Counted from the stretch's first letter, positions 26,193 through 34,736 are shown. The stretch is DNA of 42,950 nucleotides from Sphingomonadales bacterium (GCA_004173185.1 SEFZ01000037.1:1-42950), one strand, 5' to 3'. The notes: generated by a model from the sequence alone, not told the origin. Numbers and translations: made by a program.

Positions 26193-27215
26193 ATGGACAC
26201 TATGGACACGCTGGTTTGCGTGAAGCCGGGGCACCTGCAACTCATGCAGCGCCCCCTGCCCCCGCGCGGCGCCGGCGAAGTGCTGTTAAAGCCCGTTCGC
26301 ATCGGCATTTGCGGCACCGACTACCACATCTACGAGGGCAACCAACCCTTCTTGTCCTATCCGCGCGTGATGGGCCATGAACTGGCCGTCGAAGTGGTCG
26401 AGGCGCTCCCCGAGAGCGGGTTCGTGACCGGCCAGATCTGCGTGGTTAATCCCTACCTCAGTTGCGGTCGCTGCATCGCCTGTCGGCAGGGCAAGCCCAA
26501 TTGCTGCGTCAACATTGCAGTGCTCGGCGTGCATCGAGACGGAGGGATGACGGGGCTGTTGTCCCTGCCAGCGCAGAATTTGATCGCGACCGAGGGCCTG
26601 AGCGCCGACGAATGTGCGATGGTCGAGTTTCTCGCGATCGGTGCGCACGCCGTACGGCGCGGTGTAGTTGGCCCGAACGACCGCGCACTGGTGATCGGCG
26701 CAGGCCCTATCGGGCTGGGCGTGGGTCTCTTTGCTTCACTGTCTGGCGCGGCAGTTACGATGATGGATCGCGAGGCCCGCCGTCTCGATGTGGCATCGAC
26801 CCTTTTCCCTTGCACAACAGGAATCCTGGCCGGCGAAGGGGCGGCTTCGGCAATCTCAGAAGGAACGCAGGGCGAAGGCTTCGACATTGTCTTCGATGCA
26901 ACCGGGAGCCGGCAATCGATCGAGGATGCGTTCAGCTATGTGGCGAATGGCGGTCGATACGTGCTGGTCAGCGTGGTCAAAGGTCAGATCGCGTTCACCG
27001 ACGCAGACTTCCATCGCAAGGAGATATCGCTGATGGGCAGCCGCAACGCCACCATGGAGGATTTTGCTCGCGTCCTCGCGTCCATGGCCGAAGGGCACGT
27101 TCCTGCAGCACGCTGGATCACACACCGAACGACTTTGCGAGATGCTGTGGAGGACCTGCCCCGATGGGCCACGGATAGAGCCGGCCTGATCAAGGCCGTC
27201 ATCGATATCGCATAG
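26193..27215 (+). CDS. Zinc-dependent alcohol dehydrogenase (sugar/sugar-acid type)
   Basis: A 340-residue medium-chain dehydrogenase. Catalytic zinc ligands are C40 (GICGTDYH), H62-E63 (GHE) and probably E145; the structural zinc site is C91, C94, C97 and C105 (CGRCIACRQGKPNCC). The NAD-binding Rossmann motif is GAGPIG at 169-174. Close patterns occur in sugar-acid and polyol dehydrogenases such as the L-galactonate/L-gulonate group, but the exact substrate is inferred only. It is the last gene of the transporter operon and converges on the enolase-superfamily gene. The start at 26193 or 26202 is uncertain. Confidence 0.9.
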   Translation: MDTMDTLVCVKPGHLQLMQRPLPPRGAGEVLLKPVRIGICGTDYHIYEGNQPFLSYPRVMGHELAVEVVEALPESGFVTGQICVVNPYLSCGRCIACRQGKPNCCVNIAVLGVHRDGGMTGLLSLPAQNLIATEGLSADECAMVEFLAIGAHAVRRGVVGPNDRALVIGAGPIGLGVGLFASLSGAAVTMMDREARRLDVASTLFPCTTGILAGEGAASAISEGTQGEGFDIVFDATGSRQSIEDAFSYVANGGRYVLVSVVKGQIAFTDADFHRKEISLMGSRNATMEDFARVLASMAEGHVPAARWITHRTTLRDAVEDLPRWATDRAGLIKAVIDIA

Positions 27216-27271
27216 GGGTCCGCTGCGAACGGCGTTCTCCTGGCGGTGGCGCTCCTGACACCGCCAACTGG

Positions 27272-27310
27272 GCCACCGGCCGGCCGCCATGTCCTCGGCC
27301 AGCCGGTGGC
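27272..27310 (+). terminator. Terminator-like inverted repeats between convergent operons
   Basis: GCCACCGGC at 27272-27280 pairs with GCCGGTGGC at 27302-27310 and is followed by ACTTTTG. A second perfect stem (TGGCGGTG at 27241-27248, CACCGCCA at 27259-27266) lies just upstream. They probably separate the two convergent sugar operons. Confidence 0.55.
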
Positions 27311-27349
27311 ACTTTTGCGGCTCGATCGCCGCCGAACCCGCATGGTGGC

Positions 27350-28480
27350 TCAGGGCCTACGCTGGATTGGAGCGGGACCGAGCTGATCGCGCCGCAGGAC
27401 CTCAGGCTGGCCATGAATCTTCCGGGCCGCCTCCGAGAGCACGAGCCCGTGGCCGGGGCGGTCGGGGGCAATGATCCAACCGTCCGTTCTTTCTATCGGC
27501 TGCTCGACGAGGTGGTCGAAGTTCTGGAACGAATATTCAAGCCACTCGACCTCGGGAAGGGCGCAGGCCATGTGGACACCGACCTCGAGGAACGTGTTAC
27601 CCAAGGAAACCGGAATGCCCAGCTCGGCGGCAAGCCAACCGATGTGCATGACGTCGGTAACCTGCCCGTGGACGTTGAGAATGTCGGTCGCTCCGGCCAG
27701 CAGCAATTGGCGCTTGCCGGCAATGTCTAGATACTCGCCCGAGTTGATGAGGGTCCGGGGCGTCGCCTGACGCAACTCGCGCAGGCCCTCGAAGTCGTGC
27801 CGCAGGATCGGATCCTCGACCCACATCAACTGATAACCCGCATCAAGGATCGAGGTGATCTTGACGCTGGCCTCCTTGCCCCCCCATGCTTCGTTCGCGT
27901 CGATCATGATCGACGCGCCAGGGCGCACGGCGTGCTTGAGCAATTCAAGGCGATGCAGATCGCGTTCGAAGTCCGGATGGCCAACCTTTATCTTGAACGC
28001 TGAGTACCCGACCGAGTCCGCGTGCCCGAACAGTTCAACGAACTGCTCATCACTCAGGTGATAGTCGAGACCTGACGCGTAGACCCGTACTCGCTCCCGG
28101 CGACTGCCAAGAAGCTTGTGAAGCGGCAGATCGAGTTGCTTTGCCGCGAGGTCCCACAGCGCGACCTGAACCGCTTCGTGAAAGGGTAAGGTCGTCCCGC
28201 GCTGATTGCCGCCACGAGGACGGTTCACCCGATGGACCAGAGAAAGCGGGATCTGCCCTTCAAGACCTTTCCAGACCTCAGCCTCAAACACCCGGACGAT
28301 TTCATCGAGCGCCGGGAGCGTGACGAAAAGCGACTGCGCAAATCCGAGGCCCCGCCGACCTGCCTCATCGATCAGTTCGATGGAAGCCACGTGAACATCG
28401 TCGGCGCGGACCTGGCTATCGCCCACCACACGGTCGCGGGCGAACTGATATCTGGTAATTTCAAACGCTTGAATACGCAT
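27350..28480 (-). CDS. Mandelate racemase/muconate lactonizing enzyme family protein
   Basis: A 376-residue enolase-superfamily enzyme. The KxK motif is K163 and K165 (FKIKVG) and the three metal-binding acids are D194 (MIDANEAW), E222 (WVEDP) and E249 (NSGEYL). Family members abstract a proton next to a carboxylate, as in sugar-acid dehydratases and epimerases. The second acid/base looks unusual: the His of the SPH motif in mandelate-racemase-type enzymes is replaced (PVSLGNTF near 290) and no Lys is seen in the seventh-strand segment ILNVHGQVTD; H271 there may serve. It ends the LacI-linked operon. Probably a sugar-acid dehydratase, substrate unknown. Confidence 0.88.
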   Translation of the reverse strand: MRIQAFEITRYQFARDRVVGDSQVRADDVHVASIELIDEAGRRGLGFAQSLFVTLPALDEIVRVFEAEVWKGLEGQIPLSLVHRVNRPRGGNQRGTTLPFHEAVQVALWDLAAKQLDLPLHKLLGSRRERVRVYASGLDYHLSDEQFVELFGHADSVGYSAFKIKVGHPDFERDLHRLELLKHAVRPGASIMIDANEAWGGKEASVKITSILDAGYQLMWVEDPILRHDFEGLRELRQATPRTLINSGEYLDIAGKRQLLLAGATDILNVHGQVTDVMHIGWLAAELGIPVSLGNTFLEVGVHMACALPEVEWLEYSFQNFDHLVEQPIERTDGWIIAPDRPGHGLVLSEAARKIHGQPEVLRRDQLGPAPIQRRP

Positions 28481-28510
28481 GACGGCAGAGCACCTGCGAC
28501 GATGAAGGGT

Positions 28511-28533
28511 GGACCGCCCAACGCGGGCGGACC
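28511..28533 (-). terminator. Hairpin between permease and enolase-superfamily genes
   Basis: GGACCGCCC at 28511-28519 and GGGCGGACC at 28525-28533 form a 9-bp stem with one mismatch. It lies in the 75-base gap inside the operon; no T tract is seen, so a processing or attenuation role is more likely than full termination. Confidence 0.4.
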
Positions 28534-28555
28534 GTCCTGTTGCCGAGCTTGACGC

Positions 28556-29611
28556 TCAGCGGTAGCGCACCTGATTCCAGCGGTGGCCGAGCAGCGACAG
28601 AATGATGATCAACCCGTAGAAGAATTGAACATAGAATCCGGACAGCCCGGCGCCGACGACACCCGACTGGATGAACGAGACAGTGAAGCTGCCGATGGCG
28701 CTGCCCACAATCGTACCGATACCGCCCCAAGGGGCCGTGCCGCCGACGAAGACTGAGGCCAACGCCGGAAGCAGGTAGCCGTCACCCGAGGTGGGCCACC
28801 AAGTGTAATTGATCATCACTGCTGCAACGCCGGCCAGCGCGGCACCGAAGCCTACGAACGCGAAGGTCTTGAGACGCACCAGCTTGACGTTGATGCCCAT
28901 CTGCTGCGCCGCATCGGGATTGTCGCCAACCATGTGTACATGCACACCGAAGCGGTGGCGGTTGTAGACCAAGGAACAGATCACCATGAACAGTAGCGCC
29001 CAAAGCACCAGCACCGGGATGCCGAAGTACTGACCACCGAAGATCCGAAAAGTCAGGCTCTTGGGAAGGCCAACCAGCGCGATCGACTTGCCTTCGGTGT
29101 TGATCTGGATCAGCCCACGCAGCATGAAGTTCATGCCAAGCGTAGCGATGAGCGATGACAGATTGGCATAAACGACCAGCCAGCCCACGCAGACGCCCAG
29201 AACGATGCCGGTCGCAACGGCTGCAATGATGCCGAGAAAGGGATCGTACCCGGCCTGCACGACAAGGGCGAAGACCCACCCCGCCATGCCGATCGTCGCC
29301 GGGAATGACAGGTCGATTTCACCCACCGTTACCACGTAGACCAGTGGGATCACCACAAAGAGCACGACCGGTAGGCCGATGAGGACAGCGCGGTACATGT
29401 TCCACTGCGAGAACACTTCGGGATTCCCGAAATAGAAGCAGACCAGCATCACCGCCAGGACAACGAAAGAGCCGATGGCCGGACGATGGTCGATGAGGAA
29501 GCGGCGGAGCCTGGACTGGTCCGCATGCTTACCCTCCGCGACCCGGCGGACGGCATCGGCATCAAGGGTGTTGGCTGGCGACGGATCGCCGTGTTTCGAA
29601 AAATCGGTCAT
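28556..29611 (-). CDS. RbsC-family sugar ABC transporter permease
   Basis: A 351-residue permease with a long polar N-terminus (about 45 residues) before the first membrane segment (GSFVVLAVMLVCFYFG). The family signature appears as YVVTVGEIDLSFPATIGMAG, and a coupling-loop region as GDNPDAAQQMGINV. AGGAGG lies 6 bases upstream of the ATG, and the start overlaps the ATPase stop (ATGA). It works with the ATPase at 29608 and the binding protein at 30450. Confidence 0.92.
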   Translation of the reverse strand: MTDFSKHGDPSPANTLDADAVRRVAEGKHADQSRLRRFLIDHRPAIGSFVVLAVMLVCFYFGNPEVFSQWNMYRAVLIGLPVVLFVVIPLVYVVTVGEIDLSFPATIGMAGWVFALVVQAGYDPFLGIIAAVATGIVLGVCVGWLVVYANLSSLIATLGMNFMLRGLIQINTEGKSIALVGLPKSLTFRIFGGQYFGIPVLVLWALLFMVICSLVYNRHRFGVHVHMVGDNPDAAQQMGINVKLVRLKTFAFVGFGAALAGVAAVMINYTWWPTSGDGYLLPALASVFVGGTAPWGGIGTIVGSAIGSFTVSFIQSGVVGAGLSGFYVQFFYGLIIILSLLGHRWNQVRYR

Positions 29612-30390
29612 ACCGTGCCTCCTGTGGTCTCGACTCCGGCACCGCCGGGATGTGCGAGATCCTCCATGAATTTGACGAGCGTCTCTGCCGTGCGCACTTC
29701 TGCCTTTGTGGCCTGCAGGGCAACTCGTCCGCGGTCGAGGACGACGAAGCGATCGGAAATGTCGAATACGTGATGGATGTTGTGGCCGATAAACAGGATC
29801 GAGCGGCCGGCAGCGCGTGCCTGGCGCACGAAATGAAACACCTTTGCCGTTTCCGTCAGCGACAGCGCCGTCGTCGGTTCATCGAGGATGATCAGGTCGC
29901 TCTGATTGTACATCGCCCGAGCGATGGCGACGCCCTGCCGCTCACCGCCGGACAACTGCCCAACGATTGAGCTGGGCCCGAACACCTTGGAGGTGAAGCC
30001 GATATCGCGCATGAGGCGGGTGGCTTCCTCCCTTTGCTTGCGGGCCTTCAGAAATCCTAGCGGGCCGACGATCTCGCGGCCCATGAAGATGTTCCATGTA
30101 ATGGTCTGTTGCACCGCCAGGGCACGATCCTGGAACACCGTTTCAATTCCGGCTTCGCGCGAGCGCGCGGCGCTCCAGTTGGTGACGGGCTGACCGTGCA
30201 CCAGGATTTCACCGCTCGTCGGGCGTACCGCCCCGGCGAGAATTTTGATGAGCGTGGACTTGCCGGCGCCGTTATCGCCGACGAGGCCGACCACCTCTGC
30301 TCTATCCACATGAAGATCGACGCCACCCAGTGCGTAGACCTGCCCATAGGACTTCTTGATGTCTTTGAGCTCGATTATGCGATCCTGCAC
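29608..30390 (-). CDS. Sugar ABC transporter ATPase, single-domain (FrcA-like)
   Basis: A 260-residue nucleotide-binding subunit from a GTG with GGGAGGG close upstream. Walker A GDNGAGKST, Q-loop VFQDRALA, signature QLSGGERQGVAIARA, Walker B LIILDEPTTAL and switch histidine in FIGHNIHHV are all present. It has one domain, like the ATPase at 24389. It should dimerise and drive the permease encoded next. Confidence 0.94.
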   Translation of the reverse strand: MQDRIIELKDIKKSYGQVYALGGVDLHVDRAEVVGLVGDNGAGKSTLIKILAGAVRPTSGEILVHGQPVTNWSAARSREAGIETVFQDRALAVQQTITWNIFMGREIVGPLGFLKARKQREEATRLMRDIGFTSKVFGPSSIVGQLSGGERQGVAIARAMYNQSDLIILDEPTTALSLTETAKVFHFVRQARAAGRSILFIGHNIHHVFDISDRFVVLDRGRVALQATKAEVRTAETLVKFMEDLAHPGGAGVETTGGTV

Positions 30391-30415
30391 GAGACCCTCC
30401 CTGCAAAATTGAGAT

Positions 30416-30439
30416 GGGGCCCAGCCGTAGCCGGGCCCC
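30416..30439 (-). terminator. Intra-operon stem-loop after binding-protein gene
   Basis: GGGGCCC at 30416-30422 pairs with GGGCCCC at 30433-30439, extended by two more pairs after a mismatch. It lies between the binding-protein stop and the ATPase start, matching the position of hairpins after the other two binding-protein genes. Confidence 0.55.
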
Positions 30440-30449
30440 GCCGGGAGGC

Positions 30450-31451
30450 TTACCGCAGGCCTTCCTTGGCCAGGTCCGCAACTGCTCCGTAGTTTTCAGG
30501 CGTTACGAAACCAGCACCCGTATCGACGTTGATCGAGCCGAGGCCGTAGACGACCTGCTGACAGAGCGACAGGATCGGCATGTAGCCCTGCAGGAACGGC
30601 TGCTGGTCGGAGGTGAGTTGGACCCAGCCATCCTTGAATGCCTCGACGATCTGCGGGCTGGTGTCGAACCCTATATTAATGATGTCACCGGGAGCCTTGC
30701 CGGCGGCCTGCATGTAGGTCGCGGCATTGCCGAGTGGCTGGCCACCAGGATAGGCGATCAGCTTGACGTCGGGGTTCGCCGTGATCGCCGCCGTAATCAC
30801 GGGGATGCCGGTGTTCGGGTCGGTCCCGAGTTCCTGCGGGGACTGCAGCTTGACGACCTTTAGGCCGGCGGCCTCGAAGGCTTCGAGAGTGCCCAGCTCG
30901 CGCTCGGCGCGCTCGATCTGCGACCAGTCGCTCATGACGATGGCGACATCACCGGCCTTGAGACCGAAGCGGCGGATGGCTTCTTCGCCAAGCGCCTTGC
31001 CTTGCGGCTTCTGCTGGGCTCCGACATAGCCACCGCCGAACTTGGCGGTAACTTCGTCCACTGGCACATTCTGGTACATCATCTTGATGCCGGCGGCCGA
31101 GGCTTCCTCGGCCAAGGGCATGATTGCCGCATTGCCCGGATGACCCATCATCGCGATGCCATTGGGCGAGGCGCCAACTGCTTCGCGAAGCTGCTGGATC
31201 ATTTTCTCGGAGTTCCAGCCGGAGAACACATAGTCGACCTGAGCGCCTGTATCTTTAGCGGCTTGGACCGCACCATTGTAGACGATCGAGGCGAACGCAT
31301 CGCCTTCGGCGCCGCCGGCAAAGAAGCGGATCTTGACGTCGCTGCACCAATTGTCACGCAAGGTCTCGGCCATTGCGACGCTGGTCACGGCGGCGATCGC
31401 GACCGTTGCAAGAGCCGCGGCGGTCAGGGCCTTCAGAAGAGTCCTAGTCAT
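30450..31451 (-). CDS. Sugar ABC transporter substrate-binding protein
   Basis: About 333 residues from the ATG at 31451, with GGGAGG 8 bases upstream (an in-frame GTG at 31457 is too close to that site). The Sec signal peptide (MTRTLLKALTAAALATVAIA) is cut near AMAETL. The ribose-type fold is seen in IRFFAGGAEGDAFASIVYNG, GIAMMGHPGNAAIMPLAEEA and IINIGFDTSPQIVEAF. It is encoded downstream of the isomerase and upstream of the ATPase in the LacI-controlled operon. Confidence 0.92.
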   Translation of the reverse strand: MTRTLLKALTAAALATVAIAAVTSVAMAETLRDNWCSDVKIRFFAGGAEGDAFASIVYNGAVQAAKDTGAQVDYVFSGWNSEKMIQQLREAVGASPNGIAMMGHPGNAAIMPLAEEASAAGIKMMYQNVPVDEVTAKFGGGYVGAQQKPQGKALGEEAIRRFGLKAGDVAIVMSDWSQIERAERELGTLEAFEAAGLKVVKLQSPQELGTDPNTGIPVITAAITANPDVKLIAYPGGQPLGNAATYMQAAGKAPGDIINIGFDTSPQIVEAFKDGWVQLTSDQQPFLQGYMPILSLCQQVVYGLGSINVDTGAGFVTPENYGAVADLAKEGLR

Positions 31452-31488
31452 AGTCACGTCCTCCCTTTTGTGCTATGCACGGGTTTGC

Positions 31489-31515
31489 GTGCCGGTTCCG
31501 ATATGAGCCCGGCAC
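31489..31515 (-). terminator. Hairpin between isomerase and binding-protein genes
   Basis: GTGCCGG at 31489-31495 pairs with CCGGCAC at 31509-31515 around a 13-base loop in the 106-base gap between the isomerase stop and the binding-protein start. Weak as a terminator; possibly an mRNA-processing element. Confidence 0.35.
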
Positions 31516-31557
31516 CACTCATCAGCTGGCGCGTCGAAGCGAAGGGTCTCCGCCCTC

Positions 31558-32463
31558 TTACTCCGCCGCCAGATTCACGAAGTCTCCACCTCTGGCCTGT
31601 TTGAGGTGATTGAGCGCGGCGACCTGCCCGGTCATTTCGAGCGCGCCGCGATACACTGGATCATGCCAGCCCTCGATATCGATCGAGCCAGACCAGCCCG
31701 CGAGCCGCAGCTCGGAAATGATGTCGGTCCAATTGCTGTCGCCGAAGCCCGGCGAGCGCATGAACACGAACTTCTGTTTACCGAAGATGCCGTGCTCCTT
31801 GATCACATCCCAGCGCACCGTCGCGTCCTTGCCGTGCACATGAAAGAACTTGTGTGCCCATTTGCGTACCTGTGGCAGCGGATCGATGAGGTAGACCAAC
31901 TGGTGGCAGGGTTCCCATTCGAGACCGATATTGTCGTCGGGTGTCTCGTTGAACATCAGCTCCCACGCGTCGGGGGTGTGCGCGATGTTCCAGTCGCCAC
32001 TGGCCCAATTGCCATCCATCGCGCAGTTCTCGAATGCAATGCGAAGGCCCTTATCGGCGGCGCGCTTGGCAAGCTCGGACCACACCTTCTTGTAGGCCGG
32101 CAACGAGTCCGTCAGCGGCTTGTTGCGGATACGGCCGGTGAAGCCCGCAACGCAGGTCGCGCCGAAGTGGTGGGCGTTGTCGATACAGTCCTTCCAACCC
32201 TGCAGGGTCTCACGATCCATCTCGCTATCCTCGAGCGGATTGCCGAACATGCCGATTGTGGAGATCGTGATGTCGCGATCCCCAATCGCATCGAGGCTGC
32301 GCTTGCCCAGTTCTGCGAGGTCCTGCCCGTTCGTCGTCTGCCAGAAGAACGGCTCGAAGCTTTCAAAGCCAAGATCACACAGTTCCGCGATGCGCTCGCT
32401 GGTCGTTCCGCTATTGGCATTGACCATCGTGCCGATGCGAATGGCTTTGCTCGGATTGCTCAT
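31558..32463 (-). CDS. Sugar phosphate isomerase/epimerase (xylose isomerase-like TIM barrel)
   Basis: A 301-residue member of the AP-endonuclease-2/xylose-isomerase-like barrel family. Likely metal ligands are E145 (IAFENC), E182/E184 with H187 (GLEWEPCHQ), H208/H210 (FFHVHGKD) and E264 (SIDIEGW). Such enzymes isomerise or epimerise sugars, inositols or keto sugar acids. It overlaps the upstream dehydrogenase by 4 bases (ATGA) and has GAGGG 6 bases before its ATG. Its pairing with a Gfo/Idh/MocA oxidoreductase is the usual partnership in sugar and inositol catabolism. Confidence 0.9.
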   Translation of the reverse strand: MSNPSKAIRIGTMVNANSGTTSERIAELCDLGFESFEPFFWQTTNGQDLAELGKRSLDAIGDRDITISTIGMFGNPLEDSEMDRETLQGWKDCIDNAHHFGATCVAGFTGRIRNKPLTDSLPAYKKVWSELAKRAADKGLRIAFENCAMDGNWASGDWNIAHTPDAWELMFNETPDDNIGLEWEPCHQLVYLIDPLPQVRKWAHKFFHVHGKDATVRWDVIKEHGIFGKQKFVFMRSPGFGDSNWTDIISELRLAGWSGSIDIEGWHDPVYRGALEMTGQVAALNHLKQARGGDFVNLAAE

Positions 32464-33503
32464 AAATGGCCCTCAGGGACGATGGGTTGTCGGGTACGGG
32501 TTCGCGCGCTCGCGATTGCAGCGAACACCATGCTGAGGCTGTTGATGTTGTCGCTGCCCACGGTCTCAGGTTTGCGTCCCGACGCGATGGCATCGATGAA
32601 TTCGGCGATGACGCTCTCGTGGCCGCGCGTCTGCGCGTCGTCGGCGGGCATGGGCACCGCGATTTCCACGAGCGGACGATGGAAGCCTTCGCTGCCGTCC
32701 ACGACGCGCGCCTCAAAGCGATCGGCACCGTCCCAGAGCAGGGTCCCCCGCGTGCCGACGATCCGCCAGCCGCTTTCCCAGCTCGTCTGAGCGCCCTCAG
32801 CCGCCCAGGAGCCGCGATAGGTGAAGGTCACATCGTCGGCGAGCTCGAAGATCGCATTCGCCGCCGCGCCGTGTGCGTACCACGATCCTCGCGGGTTCGT
32901 TTCCTGGCAGTACACAGCCCGGGCGTCCTTGCCGGCCATGAAGCGCGCGGCATCGAAGGTGTGGATGGCCATGTCCAGCAGCAGCACGTTCGGCATGGCA
33001 TCGCGAAACCCGCCGAAATGTGCCCCGATGAAGAAGTCGGCGTGCAACGCCGTAAGCTCCCCTAGCGCCCCACTCTCGATTAGCCTGCGGATTCGCCTGA
33101 CCCCGGGGATGTAGCGGCGGTTCTGGACGACGGCGTGGACCTTGCCGGCCTCGCTCGCGAGCCGCACGAGATCGCGCGCCTCGCCCAATGACGCTGCCAT
33201 CGGCTTTTCGGAAAGGACATGGCAGCCGTGCCTAAGGCCAGTGGCAACCACATCGTGGCGCGCGCCAGGGACCACAACGTCGAACAGGAGATCGGCCTGC
33301 GCTTGCTTCAGGGCTGTCGAAAGGTCCGTGCTGGTGGCCGCGGACAGACGACCCGATTCATCGCGCAGGCGAACGGCCGCCGCCGGGTCGGTATCCACGA
33401 AGGCGACGATCTCGACCTTGGTTGCAAGAGAAGGCTGCTCCAGGGCTTTGAGCCAGCCCCGTGACATGCTTCCGCATCCCGCTAAAACGGCCCGAAAAAC
33501 CAC
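32460..33503 (-). CDS. Gfo/Idh/MocA-family oxidoreductase
   Basis: A 347-residue NAD(P)-dependent dehydrogenase and the first gene of its operon. The Rossmann start is VLAGCGSMSRGW, the catalytic lysine is K100 in SEKPMAA, and D177 with H181 (LLLDMAIHTFD) form the usual C-terminal active-site pair. It starts with GTG at 33503 after GGGGGAGATTTC. Members oxidise sugars, inositols or aldonic acids. Directly upstream are three LacI-type operators shared with the divergent regulator. Confidence 0.92.
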   Translation of the reverse strand: MVFRAVLAGCGSMSRGWLKALEQPSLATKVEIVAFVDTDPAAAVRLRDESGRLSAATSTDLSTALKQAQADLLFDVVVPGARHDVVATGLRHGCHVLSEKPMAASLGEARDLVRLASEAGKVHAVVQNRRYIPGVRRIRRLIESGALGELTALHADFFIGAHFGGFRDAMPNVLLLDMAIHTFDAARFMAGKDARAVYCQETNPRGSWYAHGAAANAIFELADDVTFTYRGSWAAEGAQTSWESGWRIVGTRGTLLWDGADRFEARVVDGSEGFHRPLVEIAVPMPADDAQTRGHESVIAEFIDAIASGRKPETVGSDNINSLSMVFAAIASARTRTRQPIVPEGHL

Positions 33504-33530
33504 GAAATCTCCCCCTCGACCGCTTCGGTC

Positions 33531-33583
33531 GTAAGCGCTTACGGTTGGATCGTAAGCGTGTACGGACGACCGTAAGCGCTTAC
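33531..33583. promoter_or_regulatory. Three phased LacI-type operators
   Basis: GTAAGCGCTTAC occurs at 33531-33542 and 33572-33583 as perfect 12-bp palindromes, with a two-base-changed copy (GTAAGCGTGTAC) at 33552-33563. Centres are 21 and 20 bases apart, about two helical turns, so all three sites face the same side of the DNA. The form (central CG, flanking GTAAnnnnnnTTAC) is typical of LacI-family sites. They lie between the divergent oxidoreductase and LacI genes, so the regulator probably controls both. Confidence 0.85.
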
Positions 33584-33639
33584 GACGCTATATTTTGTCG
33601 GTCGCCCATGTCAATAGCCACCGCCAAACGAGGTGCGAC

Positions 33640-34659
33640 ATGCGAGGGATCGCTCGCCTTGCTAAAGAGCTGGGCATTTCGACAGGAACGGTTTCGCGGG
33701 CCCTTAACGGACGCGCCGAGGTCAGCACGTCCACTCGGGAACTGGTGCTGGCCGCGGCCAAGCGCCTTGGATACGCGCCAAACCAGGCAGCGCGAACTCT
33801 GGCCCTTGGCACCACCCGGTCCGTCGGCTTCATGATGGACCTCGACCGGGAAGCGGCGGCAAGCAGCGAATACTTCTTCATGGGCGTATTCGACGGCGTG
33901 CAATCGATACTGGCCGAGTATGGCTTTGACCTTCTGGTCCTGCCGCGTCCTACGAAGGCCAACTCGCTGGAGTTCCTCAGGCGATACGTCACGCGGGGCG
34001 TGTTCGACGGAATGATCCTTGCCGCCACCCAGCGCATTGATCCCCGCATCGAGCTGCTGGAAGCAGCGGGATTGCCGTTCGCCACGTTGGGCCGCAGCGA
34101 ATCCGGCGGTGATTACCCTTGGATCGACCTCGATTTCGAGGCAGTCGCGAAAACCGCCGTCGATCGCTTTTTCAACGCTGGCCACAGGCGCATCGCCGTC
34201 ACGATTCCATCAGACGGCGTCAATTTCGGCTCGATCTTTGAAGCGGCGTATCGCCAAGCGCTCGAGCAGCACGGCATCGATTTCGACCCCACGCTGGTTT
34301 TTGCGACGGGCCGACACGAAGACGCCGGCTACCGTCTAGTCGACGACCTCTACGCGATCCCAAACCCGCCGACAGCCATCCTGATCATCTTCGAAACGAT
34401 CGCAATAGGCATCTACCGGCGGCTTGCAGAATTGGAGCGTCGACCGGGCCGTGATCTCGCGATCATTGGCTTCCGCGACGAACCCACAGTCAGATTTTTG
34501 ACGCCAACGCTGACGTGTTTCAGCGCGTCTCTCCACGATATTGGCGAAGATCTCGCCCGCGCGATCTTGTCCCGCATCCCCACATACGAAGGATCAAGAC
34601 CGGACACGCCGCTTCGCAAGCTGGCGCCTCTTTCGATCAGGCCGGGGGATAGCGGCTAG
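33640..34659 (+). CDS. LacI-family transcriptional regulator
   Basis: About 339 residues. The ATG at 33640 follows GAGGTG and puts the helix-turn-helix at the very N-terminus (MRGIARLAKELGISTGTVSR, hinge AKRLGYAPNQAARTL), as in LacI proteins. The ligand domain is of the periplasmic-binding type (SVGFMMDLDREAAASSEYFF; GVFDGMILAATQRIDPRIEL; DLAIIGFRDEPTVRFLTPTL). It should repress the divergent sugar operon at the three operators just upstream and its own gene. Effector unknown; likely the sugar imported by the operon. Confidence 0.92.
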   Translation: MRGIARLAKELGISTGTVSRALNGRAEVSTSTRELVLAAAKRLGYAPNQAARTLALGTTRSVGFMMDLDREAAASSEYFFMGVFDGVQSILAEYGFDLLVLPRPTKANSLEFLRRYVTRGVFDGMILAATQRIDPRIELLEAAGLPFATLGRSESGGDYPWIDLDFEAVAKTAVDRFFNAGHRRIAVTIPSDGVNFGSIFEAAYRQALEQHGIDFDPTLVFATGRHEDAGYRLVDDLYAIPNPPTAILIIFETIAIGIYRRLAELERRPGRDLAIIGFRDEPTVRFLTPTLTCFSASLHDIGEDLARAILSRIPTYEGSRPDTPLRKLAPLSIRPGDSG

Positions 34660-34679
34660 GCTGGATCAGCGCGGTCGAT

Positions 34680-34736
34680 GTCCGCTTCGGGCCAGAAGCG
34701 GTCCCTGCTGAAGTCCGCTTGGCACCCAGTGCGGTC
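34680..34736. repeat. Paired short near-palindromic repeat
   Basis: Copy one (34680-34703) has the core CCGCTTCGGGCCAGAAGCGG and copy two (34713-34736) CCGCTTGGCACCCAGTGCGG. Starts are 33 bases apart. The pair follows the LacI gene stop by about 20 bases. Confidence 0.75.
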
